Origin: CAVSWT01 sp963746735
GTDB lineage: Bacteria; Bacteroidota; Ignavibacteria; Ignavibacteriales; Ignavibacteriaceae
Direction of reading: 5' to 3'
DNA length: 64,000 bases
Assembly (NCBI GenBank): GCA_963746735.1
Contig: CAVVCO010000020.1
Coordinates: forward strand, 1-64,000
In this document: positions 56,063-64,000 of the stretch, one piece after another
Layout: each line of letters opens with the position of its first letter
How positions within the stretch are numbered: position 1 is the stretch's first letter
Translations under genes and position numbers: made by a program
Notes under the pieces: model-generated
Databases searched by the model: none
Told to the model about the DNA's origin: nothing
Seen by the model: the letters and a program-made list of their open reading frames with translations, nothing else

Positions 56063-58067
56063 GATTAAATCTTCCAACAAAACAAAGTTCGTGAAAAATA
56101 ATTTTGTTCAAAGTTCACTGCTAAAAATTAATTTCATTTTAATATTTACTGCTTTATTTCAATTAACGAAAGCGCAATGGGTAAATGACCCGGCTGTAAA
56201 TACTAGATTAGCAATTGATACAAAAGACCCGATTAATATTTCTTCCATCCCGGATCAAATCGGCGGTGCATTTGTTTTTTGGGAAGATAACAAAAATGGA
56301 TTCGATAAAAACAACATATATTTTATGCATATAGATGCGGAAGGAAATAAAAGCTTTAGAGCAGACGGTAAACTAGTTGCAAATAATAATGCGGCTAAAT
56401 TCAATCCGGTTTCAACTGCTAGTCTGCCTAGCTCTGCGGTTGTTTTATGGAAGCAAATGAAAGACAGCGTTCATTCAAACTTGTACGCTCAAAAAGTTTT
56501 TGCAAATGGAAGCTTTGGCTGGAGGGATTCAAGCGTCCAAATAACTAAAGGAAATAATATCATTTTAAGTTACGATGTTTCTTCCGATAGAAAAGGAAAT
56601 GCCTTTGTTTTATATCTTACTCAAAAAATTGAAACAAATAGTTTTAATCTTAGAATTCAAAAAATTTCCCCCAAAGGAAATTTAATTAGCACCAACGGAG
56701 ATAGTTTATTGTATATATCTCAGAACAGAAAGAATCTTCCCACAATTTTATCCGATAAAAAAGGCGGTGCTTTTGTATTTTGGGTTGAAGATAAAAATTT
56801 CAAAAGCATAATTTATTCGATGCACATCGATTCAGCATGTACTCCAATCGGAAGCAAGCTACCGCTATCAATTTCAAATACTTCTCAAAGTGTTATTTCA
56901 TATTCTGCAGATATCACTATTAATTCAAAAGCATATATTGCCTGGCAAACACAGAAACCGGATAAAGATATTTATCATCAATTAATTTCACCACAGGAAA
57001 TGCCTTTGTGGCGCAGCGGCGGTGTACTTGCAACTACATTGAAAGGAAATCAATATTTTCCGCAGGCTTGCGTAGTTGATTCGTCTTTATTTTTGTGCTG
57101 GACAAACGAAGTAAAAAATGATAAAAATATTTTTGCTCAAAAATTTAATTTAAACGGCAAGCAGCTTTGGAAAGAAAATGGTTTGCTGGTTGCAGGCGAA
57201 ACAGAAGATCAATTTGGGCAAAAAATAATTGGTGATAACAATGGAGGGGCAATTATTTCCTGGCTTGATAGAAGAGTAGAAGGAAAGCGCGGAAATATAT
57301 ATTCACAAAAAATTTCTTCTTCGGGAGAGCTGGCGTGGAATGTTAATGGCATTTCAACTGGGGCTTTTGACAATTCCGAAAAAAGTTATGTTTCTTCTAT
57401 TTCAGATTACAATGGCGGCGTTATTGTTTTATTTAAGGATAGAAGAAAAAATAAACCAGGAATTTACGCGCAGAAAATTTTCAGAAGTGGCACTTATATT
57501 TCTCAAATTCTAAATTTTAAATCCGAAATAAAAGATGATTCAATACTTGTAAGCTGGAAATCTTTTAATGAAAAAGCAGGAACAACTTACAATGTTCAAT
57601 TTGCAGTTCAAACAGGCGAACCCGACCCAAATTGGAAAACGGTTAAAACTTTTTTTTCTGATAGTACAAAGCCAAATAATATTTATAAATATTTATTTAA
57701 GCCTGACGAGAAAGGAACACTTCAATTAAGAATTGTTCAAAAAGATAAAAACAATTATGTATCAGCAGTAAAAGCTTCGAGCATAAATTATTTTGTCGGC
57801 TCAACTGATATAATTGTCGCTCAGAATTTTCCAAATCCATTTACAGATTCTACTTCAATAAGTTTTTATCTCCCCCAAAAATCCAAAGTCTCGATTAAGT
57901 TCTTTAACAGCAAGATTGAAACGATAGATGAAATTAAAAATAAGCTTTATCCAGCCGGGCAGAATCAAATTGTTTTTAGAGCTAATAATTTAGAGCCAGG
58001 AATTTATTTTTATAGGGTTAAATCTGGTGATTTTGTGGATGTAAAAAAAATGGTAATCACAAATTGA
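56052..58067 (+). CDS. T9SS-exported secreted protein, 671 aa
   Basis: The frame starts at TTG 56052, overlapping smc by 11 bases. GTG at 56091 is a better start, because it directly gives a signal peptide (KNNFVQSSLLKINFILIF...KAQ). The mature part has many repeats of the form GGAFVFWEDNKNG, ARVVLWKQMKD-like and GGAIISWLDRRVEGKRGNIY, about 60 residues each, likely a beta-propeller. The C-terminus is a sorting domain (VAQNFPNPFTDSTSISFYL, final DVKKMVITN). Predicted to be surface located. The function is unknown. Confidence 0.82.
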   Translation: MFHRIKSSNKTKFVKNNFVQSSLLKINFILIFTALFQLTKAQWVNDPAVNTRLAIDTKDPINISSIPDQIGGAFVFWEDNKNGFDKNNIYFMHIDAEGNKSFRADGKLVANNNAAKFNPVSTASLPSSAVVLWKQMKDSVHSNLYAQKVFANGSFGWRDSSVQITKGNNIILSYDVSSDRKGNAFVLYLTQKIETNSFNLRIQKISPKGNLISTNGDSLLYISQNRKNLPTILSDKKGGAFVFWVEDKNFKSIIYSMHIDSACTPIGSKLPLSISNTSQSVISYSADITINSKAYIAWQTQKPDKDIYHQLISPQEMPLWRSGGVLATTLKGNQYFPQACVVDSSLFLCWTNEVKNDKNIFAQKFNLNGKQLWKENGLLVAGETEDQFGQKIIGDNNGGAIISWLDRRVEGKRGNIYSQKISSSGELAWNVNGISTGAFDNSEKSYVSSISDYNGGVIVLFKDRRKNKPGIYAQKIFRSGTYISQILNFKSEIKDDSILVSWKSFNEKAGTTYNVQFAVQTGEPDPNWKTVKTFFSDSTKPNNIYKYLFKPDEKGTLQLRIVQKDKNNYVSAVKASSINYFVGSTDIIVAQNFPNPFTDSTSISFYLPQKSKVSIKFFNSKIETIDEIKNKLYPAGQNQIVFRANNLEPGIYFYRVKSGDFVDVKKMVITN

Positions 58068-58786
58068 TGGATAAGGTATTTAAAATATTTGTTGACTTCG
58101 ACGGAACAATAAGCAGCCAGGATATTGGCGAAAGTGTTTTTAGAGAATTTGGTGACCGCACAAAAGTAGAAAAAATTATTGATGCTCTTTTGAGTGATGA
58201 AATTTCTGCTAAGCAATGCTGGATAGATTTATGCAATTCAATAGACAAAATTGATAAGGAAAAACTAAATTTATTTATTGATTCATTAAACATAGAAGAA
58301 TCATTTCCCCGGCTTGTAAAGTTTTGTGATGAGAATAATTTTGAATTGTTTGTTTTAAGCGATGGTTTTGATTATTACATCAAACGAATTTTTGAAAGAG
58401 AAAAATTAAATCACTTAAGATATTTTACAAATAAATTAATTATAACAGAAGATAACCGGCTTCAGCCTTCATTCCCTTATGAACATGAAAACTGCCGGAC
58501 TTCAGCCAATTGCAAAAGAAATCATATTATTAATTTAAGCTCGGATGAAGACTACACGGTTTACATAGGCGATGGAAATTCAGACAGATTCGCTGCGCAG
58601 TTTTGTGATTTTATTTTTGCCAAGGATGGCCTATTAAAATTTTGTGAACTGGAAAGAATTTCATATTTCCCATTTAAAAATTTTGATGATGTTGTGGAAA
58701 AATTAGAAAGTTTAAAATTAAAAAAGCGCTTGAAGAAAAGACACCAGGCGGATTTAAAAAGAAAAGAAGCCTACATGCAGGAGTAA
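58067..58786 (+). CDS. HAD-family phosphatase, MtnX-like
   Basis: 239 residues from ATG at 58067, which overlaps the upstream stop in TGATG, a classical coupling arrangement. HAD motifs: nucleophile VDFDGTISSQD, motif II LSDGFDYYIK, motif IV IGDGNSDRFAA. The layout matches the MtnX/SerB-like group (2-hydroxy-3-keto-5-methylthiopentenyl-1-phosphate phosphatase and relatives). No other methionine-salvage gene is nearby, so the substrate is open. The very basic C-terminal tail (KKRLKKRHQADLKRK) is unusual. Confidence 0.82.
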   Translation: MDKVFKIFVDFDGTISSQDIGESVFREFGDRTKVEKIIDALLSDEISAKQCWIDLCNSIDKIDKEKLNLFIDSLNIEESFPRLVKFCDENNFELFVLSDGFDYYIKRIFEREKLNHLRYFTNKLIITEDNRLQPSFPYEHENCRTSANCKRNHIINLSSDEDYTVYIGDGNSDRFAAQFCDFIFAKDGLLKFCELERISYFPFKNFDDVVEKLESLKLKKRLKKRHQADLKRKEAYMQE

Positions 58787-58790
58787 CTCA

Positions 58791-59381
58791 ATGTCAAACA
58801 TTGCCTCACAGTTCTTTAAATATAGAAGCTACACTCCAATTCCTTTTTTGTTGGTAATGATCTTCTTTGCAAATCCAAATATATGGAGCTTGATAGCCGG
58901 ATTTTTAATTGCGCTTTCCGGTGAGCTGATTCGTCTCTGGGGTGTAGGCTGGGCAGGCAGCGAAACACGAACTACTGGCGGTGTGGGTGGAACATTTTTA
59001 ATTGTAAGCGGTCCGTTTGGGCATGTTCGTAACCCATTGTATGTTGGAAATATTTTACTTTATCTTGGCGTGGGTGTTATGTCTTTCGCCATTTTTCCTT
59101 ATCTGCAAATTATTGCTTTAATATTTTTTTATGTTCAATATAATTTTATTGTTAATGAAGAAGAAGATTATTTAAAGAAGGCTTTCAGCAGCGAGTATTC
59201 GGAATACCTTAAAAATGTGCCGAGGTTTATTCCGAGATTAACTAAATACAAGCCCGCAAATAATATTCAGCAGCCGCCTTTTAATATTAAAGCAGGATTA
59301 AAATCGGAGCGTAGAAGTTTACAGGCGTTCAGCATTATTACTGTAATTATAATTTTATTATGGTTATTAAGAAGATTCTAA
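58791..59381 (+). CDS. Isoprenylcysteine carboxyl methyltransferase-like (PEMT/ICMT) membrane protein
   Basis: 196 residues, four or five membrane helices. The family motif is present: SGPFGHVRNPLYVGNILLYL, then EEEDYLKKAFSSEYSEYLKN and PRFIPRL. These enzymes use S-adenosylmethionine to methylate lipid or small hydrophobic acceptors at the membrane; bacterial members are mostly uncharacterised. AGGAG in front of the ATG is a good ribosome binding site. It lies 4 bases after the phosphatase stop and 6 before lpxB, so it is part of the operon. Confidence 0.85.
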   Translation: MSNIASQFFKYRSYTPIPFLLVMIFFANPNIWSLIAGFLIALSGELIRLWGVGWAGSETRTTGGVGGTFLIVSGPFGHVRNPLYVGNILLYLGVGVMSFAIFPYLQIIALIFFYVQYNFIVNEEEDYLKKAFSSEYSEYLKNVPRFIPRLTKYKPANNIQQPPFNIKAGLKSERRSLQAFSIITVIIILLWLLRRF

Positions 59382-59387
59382 ACTAAG

Positions 59388-60524
59388 ATGAATGATAATT
59401 TGATGATAGTTGCTGGTGAGGCTTCGGGAGATTTGCATGGCGCTTCTTTAATTGATGAATTGAAGAAGAGAAAAAAAAATATTTCTGTTTATGGAATCGG
59501 CGGTGACAAAATGAAAAACGCCGGGATGGATATTATTTATCATATCAATAAGATGGCATTTCTCGGCTTTGCGGAAGTTGTAAGACATATTCCATTTATT
59601 AAACGTGTACAGAATGATTTAATACATATTATAAAAGAAAAAAATATTAAAGATGTTGTACTAATTGATTATCCGGGTTTCAATTTAAATTTTGCAAAGA
59701 AATTAAAAGATCTAAACATAAAAGTTATTTACTACATCTCCCCTCAAATTTGGGCATGGGGTGCAGGTAGAATTAAAAAGATAAAAAAGCTCGTTGATAA
59801 AATGATTGTCCTCTTCCCTTTTGAAGAAGAGATGTATAAAAAAGAAAATATTAATGTTGAATTTGTCGGGCATCCGCTTCTTGAAAGAATCAGCGAATAT
59901 AATTTTTTAAGTAAGGAAGATTTCTATAAAAAATTTGGTTTAGACGAATCAAAAGAAATTTTATTAATTCTTCCCGGCAGCAGAAACAACGAAGTAGTAA
60001 AAATATTGCCGGAAGTATTTGAAGCAGCAAAAAAATTGTCTAACGAATTTAATCTACAGATTGTAATAGCAGGTTCTGAAAATATTGATGATGAGATTTT
60101 TAAAAATCTAAATTTATCAGGTAGCTATAAAATTATAAAAGGTCTTACTTACGATTTAATGAAACATTCTAAAATAGGAATAATTAAATCCGGCACTTCA
60201 ACTCTTGAAGCCGGCTTGTTTGAATTGCCATCAGTCATTGTTTATAGAACAAGCTTTTTATCGTACTTGATAGGGAAAAATTTAATTAAGATTAAAGATA
60301 TCGCCATGGCAAATATTATTTTAGGTGAAAGAATTTTGCCTGAGTTGATTCAAGACGATGTTTCGAAAGATTTGATTTATTCTGAATGTAAAAAAATTCT
60401 TTCTAATAAAACTTTGTACGGTTCAATAAAAGAAAAATTAAAAAACATAAAAATGAGGATCGGCACTATCGGTGCTTCCGGAAGAGCTGCCGATTCAATT
60501 ATTGCAATGATGAATGAAAGCTAA
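59388..60524 (+). CDS. lpxB: Lipid-A-disaccharide synthase
   Basis: 378 residues, full length. Motifs: VAGEASGDLHGASLIDEL, YGIGGDKMKNAGM, MAFLGFAEV, DYPGFNLNFAK, YYISPQIWAWG, FVGHPLLERI, LPGSRNNEV and the late KSGTSTLEAG. It joins UDP-diacylglucosamine to lipid X to form the lipid A disaccharide at the inner membrane. Its end overlaps the next gene by 11 bases. Together with lpxK it shows a lipid A outer membrane. Confidence 0.95.
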   Translation: MNDNLMIVAGEASGDLHGASLIDELKKRKKNISVYGIGGDKMKNAGMDIIYHINKMAFLGFAEVVRHIPFIKRVQNDLIHIIKEKNIKDVVLIDYPGFNLNFAKKLKDLNIKVIYYISPQIWAWGAGRIKKIKKLVDKMIVLFPFEEEMYKKENINVEFVGHPLLERISEYNFLSKEDFYKKFGLDESKEILLILPGSRNNEVVKILPEVFEAAKKLSNEFNLQIVIAGSENIDDEIFKNLNLSGSYKIIKGLTYDLMKHSKIGIIKSGTSTLEAGLFELPSVIVYRTSFLSYLIGKNLIKIKDIAMANIILGERILPELIQDDVSKDLIYSECKKILSNKTLYGSIKEKLKNIKMRIGTIGASGRAADSIIAMMNES

Positions 60525-61170
60525 AGAAGCAAGAAGAGAAATATTAAGATTTTTTGGTAATCATTTTCTCGCACTTATGGTTGGTGTTCTTTGTAAAACT
60601 TTGAAATTTAATTTCATTAATAAAGAAGCAATTAAAAAACTTGATGATGAAAAGAAAAATTTTGTTCTGGCTTTTTGGCATGGGACAATGATTATTCCCT
60701 GGTATATTCACCGCAATAAGAATTTTGTAGCATTAACCAGCAAAAGCAAAGATGGAGATATGCTTGCAAATTTATTGAAGCATTGGAATTACACTGTGGT
60801 CAGAGGTTCAAGCAGTAAAGGTGGAAATGTTGCACTTGGAATAATGGTAGATTATGCCAGAAATAAAAGCAGTATTGCAATTACTCCTGATGGGCCAAAA
60901 GGACCAATTCACAAACTTAAGCCGGGTGCAGTTATTACTGCAAAAAAAAGTAATGTGCCGCTGGTATTGATGGGAATTGGTGTTAATAAAAAAAAGATAT
61001 TAAAAAGCTGGGATAAGTTTGAAATTCCAAAACTGTTTTCAAAAGTTAAGGTTGTTTACTCAGATGCAATTTATATTGACAGCAGTTTAAGCTTTGAAGA
61101 TACTTCAAAAGTTATTTATGAATGTGAAGCGAAGCTGTCTCAACTCCAAGATGAGGCTGAGAGTTTTTAA
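60514..61170 (+). CDS. DUF374 lysophospholipid-acyltransferase-like protein
   Basis: 218 residues. An N-terminal hydrophobic segment (FGNHFLALMVGVLCKTL) is followed by FWHGTMIIPWY, LTSKSKDGDML, VRGSSSKGG and AITPDGPKGPIHKLKPGAV, the DUF374/LPLAT-type signature. Sitting between lpxB and lpxK, it probably acylates lipid A or a precursor in the inner membrane, in place of LpxL/M. Overlaps lpxB by 11 bases and is 2 bases from lpxK. Its acyl donor and acceptor are not known from sequence. Confidence 0.85.
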   Translation: MKAKEARREILRFFGNHFLALMVGVLCKTLKFNFINKEAIKKLDDEKKNFVLAFWHGTMIIPWYIHRNKNFVALTSKSKDGDMLANLLKHWNYTVVRGSSSKGGNVALGIMVDYARNKSSIAITPDGPKGPIHKLKPGAVITAKKSNVPLVLMGIGVNKKKILKSWDKFEIPKLFSKVKVVYSDAIYIDSSLSFEDTSKVIYECEAKLSQLQDEAESF

Positions 61171-61172
61171 AG

Positions 61173-62216
61173 ATGAATATTATTAGAAAAATATTGTATC
61201 CATTAACTCCAATTTATGCATTAGCAATTAATATTAGGAACTGGCTGTTTGATAAAAATATCTTTAAAGCAAATAAAGTTTCTGCCGGTGTAATTTCAAT
61301 TGGCAATCTAACAGTTGGAGGTTCTGGGAAAACTCCTGCGGTAATTTATCTTCTAAATCTTCTTAAAAAAGAAGGAAAGAAAGTTGGAGTTTTAAGCCGC
61401 GGCTACGGAAGAAAAACCAAAGGCTATCTGCTTGTTTCAGACGGTAAAAAGATATTAACCTCTGTAGATGATTGCGGAGATGAAATTTTCTTAACAGTTA
61501 ATGAGTGTATGGTTCCCGGGGCGGTTTCCGAAAACCGTTTTGAAGGAGCGAACAAATTTATAAAAGATACAAATATTAATACTATTGTACTAGATGATGC
61601 ATTTCAGCATAGATGGATAAAAAGAGATATTGACTTGGTTATTTGTGAACAAAAATTTTTAATTGAAAAAAATAATTTAATGAGAACCTTGCTGCCGGCT
61701 GGAAATATGCGAGAGCCGTTTAAGTCTTTAAATAGAGCTGATGCAGTTATAATTAATAGGAAATTCTCAGATCCAGAAGAAATTCCAGACGAATTGAAAA
61801 AATACTTTGAGAGCAAAAAGATTTTTCATGCTAAGTATAAAACGATTAATTTTGTAGATGTAATAAAAAACACTGAGTATGCTGTTAAAGAATTCACCGG
61901 GCAGAAAAGCCTGTTGGTTTCCGGTATCGCAAATCCTTATTCATTTGTAAATGTATTAAGCCAATCAAAAATAGATACTCAGAACAAAATGATATTCAGA
62001 GATCATAATGATTATTCTATAAAAGAAGTTGAGGAAATAAGAAAAAAGTTTTATTCAACAAATTCATATTCTGTTTTAACTACTCATAAGGACGCAGTTA
62101 AATTATCAAGGTATTCAAAAGAACTTGATGACATAGATATCTTTTATTTGAAGATAGAATTGGATGTTGAAGAAAAAGAAGAATTCAAAGAATTCATTTT
62201 AAGTAAACTAAATTAA
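61173..62216 (+). CDS. lpxK: Tetraacyldisaccharide 4'-kinase
   Basis: 347 residues, full length. Walker A GNLTVGGSGKTPAVIYLL, GVLSRGYGRKTKGYLLV, DDAFQHRWIKRDIDLVI (the DDxxQ/H signature), LLPAGNMREP and a late TTHKDAVKLS. It phosphorylates the lipid A disaccharide at position 4' on the inner membrane. An N-terminal membrane helix (RKILYPLTPIYALAINIRNW) anchors it. It is the last gene of the lpx block; ppdK follows after 83 bases and has its own strong ribosome binding site. Confidence 0.95.
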   Translation: MNIIRKILYPLTPIYALAINIRNWLFDKNIFKANKVSAGVISIGNLTVGGSGKTPAVIYLLNLLKKEGKKVGVLSRGYGRKTKGYLLVSDGKKILTSVDDCGDEIFLTVNECMVPGAVSENRFEGANKFIKDTNINTIVLDDAFQHRWIKRDIDLVICEQKFLIEKNNLMRTLLPAGNMREPFKSLNRADAVIINRKFSDPEEIPDELKKYFESKKIFHAKYKTINFVDVIKNTEYAVKEFTGQKSLLVSGIANPYSFVNVLSQSKIDTQNKMIFRDHNDYSIKEVEEIRKKFYSTNSYSVLTTHKDAVKLSRYSKELDDIDIFYLKIELDVEEKEEFKEFILSKLN

Positions 62217-62299
62217 TAACAATAAACAGCATAGCTTAAAATTAATAAAATATAAAAACTATAAGTTATGCTAACTAATCAACAGGAGGAAATATAAAT

Positions 62300-64000
62300 A
62301 TGGCAAAGCAGAAGAAATATGTTTACTTCTTCGGAGGAAAAAAGGCTGAAGGTAAAGCAGAGATGAAAAATTTGCTCGGAGGAAAAGGAGCAAACCTTGC
62401 TGAAATGGTTAATATCGGGCTGCCGGTACCTGCCGGGTTTTCAATAACCACAGAAGTGTGCACTTACTATTATGAAAATAAAAACAAATATCCAAAGGAA
62501 ATAAAAGAACAGGTTCTAAGCGCTTTGAAAAAAGTTGAAACAGAGATGGGCGCAAAATTCGGTGATACAACTAATCCTTTATTAGTTTCAGTAAGAAGCG
62601 GTGCAAGAGCTTCTATGCCTGGAATGATGGATACGGTCTTAAATCTTGGATTGAATGATTTAACTGTTCTGGGATTAATTGAAAAAACAAATAACCCAAG
62701 ATTCGCTTATGATTCTTATCGCAGATTTGTTCAAATGTACGGCGATGTTGTTCTTGGTTTACGACCCGTTGATAAGCATGATGAAGATCCATTTGAAAAA
62801 ATTCTTAGTGCTAAAAAAGAATCTCACGGATATAAACAAGATACAGAATTAAGTGCCGATGATTTAAAAGAATTAGTTCAGGAATTCAAATTAGCTATAA
62901 AGGATAAAACGGGATTTGACTTCCCGGAAAATCCAATTGATCAATTGTGGGGTGCAGTTGGAGCAGTTTTTGGCTCATGGATGAACGACCGTGCAATTGT
63001 TTATAGAAAATTAAATAACATTCCCGCAAGCTGGGGAACTGCAGTGAACGTTCAGTCAATGGTTTTCGGAAATATGGGTGATGACTCAGGTACTGGTGTT
63101 GCTTTTACCCGCGACCCTGCTTCCGGTGAAAACGTATTTTACGGTGAGTATCTATTCAACGCTCAAGGCGAAGATGTTGTTGCCGGAATTAGAACACCTC
63201 ATCCAATTGCAGATTTGAATGAAGATAATCCTCAAATCTACAAGCAGCTTGATGGCATAAGAAAAAATCTTGAAAAACATTACAAAGATATGATGGATAT
63301 AGAATTCACAATTCAACAAGGTAAGTTGTGGATGCTTCAATGCCGTGTTGGTAAACGCACAGGATTTGCTGCTGTAAAGATGGCTGTTGACATGGTTAAG
63401 GAAAAATTAATTTCAAAAGAAACTGCAATTCTCCGTATTGAACCAAATCAATTAAACCAATTATTAAGGCCGATCTTCGATCTTACACAAAAGAAAATAG
63501 CTATTGATGAAGGAAGATTATTAGCTAAAGGATTAAATGCCGGTCCTGGTGCAGCTTCCGGTAAAGTTGCTTTAAGTGCTCAGGATGCCGAAGAGATGGC
63601 TAAAGGCGGCGAACCTGTTATTCTTGTTAGAATCGAAACTTCACCTGAAGATATCAAAGGTATGAATGCTTCTGAAGGAATTCTTACTGCAAGAGGCGGA
63701 ATGACTTCCCATGCTGCTTTGGTTGCAAGACAAATGGGAAAAGTTTGTGTTGCCGGCTGCGGTACTCTAAAAATAAATTATAAGAGTGGTGAAATTCGCG
63801 TTGAGGGTAACGACAATATTGTTGTAAAAGAAGGCGAATACATTTCGATAGATGGAACCACAGGCGAAGTAATTGCCGGGAAAATAGAAACCAAACCCTC
63901 AGAAGTTATTCAAGTATTAATTTCAAAAACCCTGGATCCTAAAGATTCACCGGTTTATCAAACTTATGCAAGCTTGATGAAATGGGCAGACAGCTTTAGA
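62300..64000 (+). CDS. ppdK: Pyruvate, phosphate dikinase (3'-partial)
   Basis: ATG at 62300 has a strong ribosome binding site (AGGAGG). The open frame runs past the window edge, so about 567 of some 900 residues are visible. N-terminal ATP-grasp domain: LLGGKGANLAEMVNIGLPVPAG, VSVRSGARASMPGMMDTVLN, DDSGTGVAFTRDPASGEN. Middle phosphohistidine domain: catalytic His in GGMTSHAALVARQMGK, at about residue 471. The C-terminal PEP/pyruvate barrel is mostly outside. It interconverts pyruvate and PEP with ATP/AMP and Pi/PPi in central carbon metabolism. Confidence 0.95.
   Translation, partial: MAKQKKYVYFFGGKKAEGKAEMKNLLGGKGANLAEMVNIGLPVPAGFSITTEVCTYYYENKNKYPKEIKEQVLSALKKVETEMGAKFGDTTNPLLVSVRSGARASMPGMMDTVLNLGLNDLTVLGLIEKTNNPRFAYDSYRRFVQMYGDVVLGLRPVDKHDEDPFEKILSAKKESHGYKQDTELSADDLKELVQEFKLAIKDKTGFDFPENPIDQLWGAVGAVFGSWMNDRAIVYRKLNNIPASWGTAVNVQSMVFGNMGDDSGTGVAFTRDPASGENVFYGEYLFNAQGEDVVAGIRTPHPIADLNEDNPQIYKQLDGIRKNLEKHYKDMMDIEFTIQQGKLWMLQCRVGKRTGFAAVKMAVDMVKEKLISKETAILRIEPNQLNQLLRPIFDLTQKKIAIDEGRLLAKGLNAGPGAASGKVALSAQDAEEMAKGGEPVILVRIETSPEDIKGMNASEGILTARGGMTSHAALVARQMGKVCVAGCGTLKINYKSGEIRVEGNDNIVVKEGEYISIDGTTGEVIAGKIETKPSEVIQVLISKTLDPKDSPVYQTYASLMKWADSFR

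Overview
This AT-rich window most likely comes from an Ignavibacteria-type member of the Bacteroidota/Chlorobiota (FCB) group. Six secreted proteins end in a type IX secretion (T9SS) type A sorting domain with the N-Y-P-N-P-F-N-P-S-T motif typical of that group. lpxB and lpxK show a Gram-negative envelope with lipid A. No rRNA, tRNA or CRISPR array was recognised.

Layout. 0-3.4 kb: the end of a frame-broken secreted LamG protein, a 78-bp tandem repeat array, a small ORF and a decayed small gene. 3.4-13.6 kb (minus strand): a surface polysaccharide locus with two UDP-GlcNAc 2-epimerase paralogues around a truncated IS110 element, a LbH acetyltransferase, a chain-length/tyrosine-kinase protein, an SLBB export protein, a WbpB-type oxidoreductase, an NAD-dependent epimerase and a nucleotide-sugar 6-dehydrogenase. 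WbpA/B/D/I-like steps are present but the WbpE aminotransferase is not, so a 2,3-diacetamido-mannuronate type sugar is likely but the set is incomplete here. 13.9-24 kb (minus): mgtE, a TonB/MORN protein, a membrane HExxH protein, trhO, a PAS histidine kinase, class II photolyase, exonuclease III, and a sulfide:quinone-oxidoreductase-like flavoprotein with a 48-aa companion. 24.2-26.3 kb (plus): two tandem T9SS-exported paralogues. 26.3-32.4 kb (minus): a metal-homeostasis block (mntR, mntH, a universal stress protein, ferritin-VIT1 fusion) with a multiply broken GH67-like gene inside. 32.5-39.4 kb (minus): a tricorn-type protease and a TlpA / DUF6029 / Omp28-like operon. 39.6-48.7 kb: mixed genes including an amidohydrolase, a lipoprotein, a T9SS protein, a truncated M6-like protease, rhomboid, PAP2, AMP nucleosidase and an MFS transporter. 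48.9-64 kb (plus): tpiA, then a tight run of a GH2-like membrane fusion, smc, a T9SS protein, a MtnX-like phosphatase, an ICMT-like methyltransferase, lpxB, a DUF374 acyltransferase, lpxK and the first part of pyruvate phosphate dikinase.

A strong window-wide signal is the number of single-base indels. At least 15, in seven otherwise recognisable genes, break frames that can be joined by eye, often next to short homopolymers. This fits consensus sequencing errors at least as well as real gene decay, so genes called broken here should be read as 'broken in this sequence'. Interspersed hairpin repeats (CTGAGC-n-GTCGAAG type, TGTCAT...ATGACA type and several near-perfect palindromes) fill many intergenic gaps.
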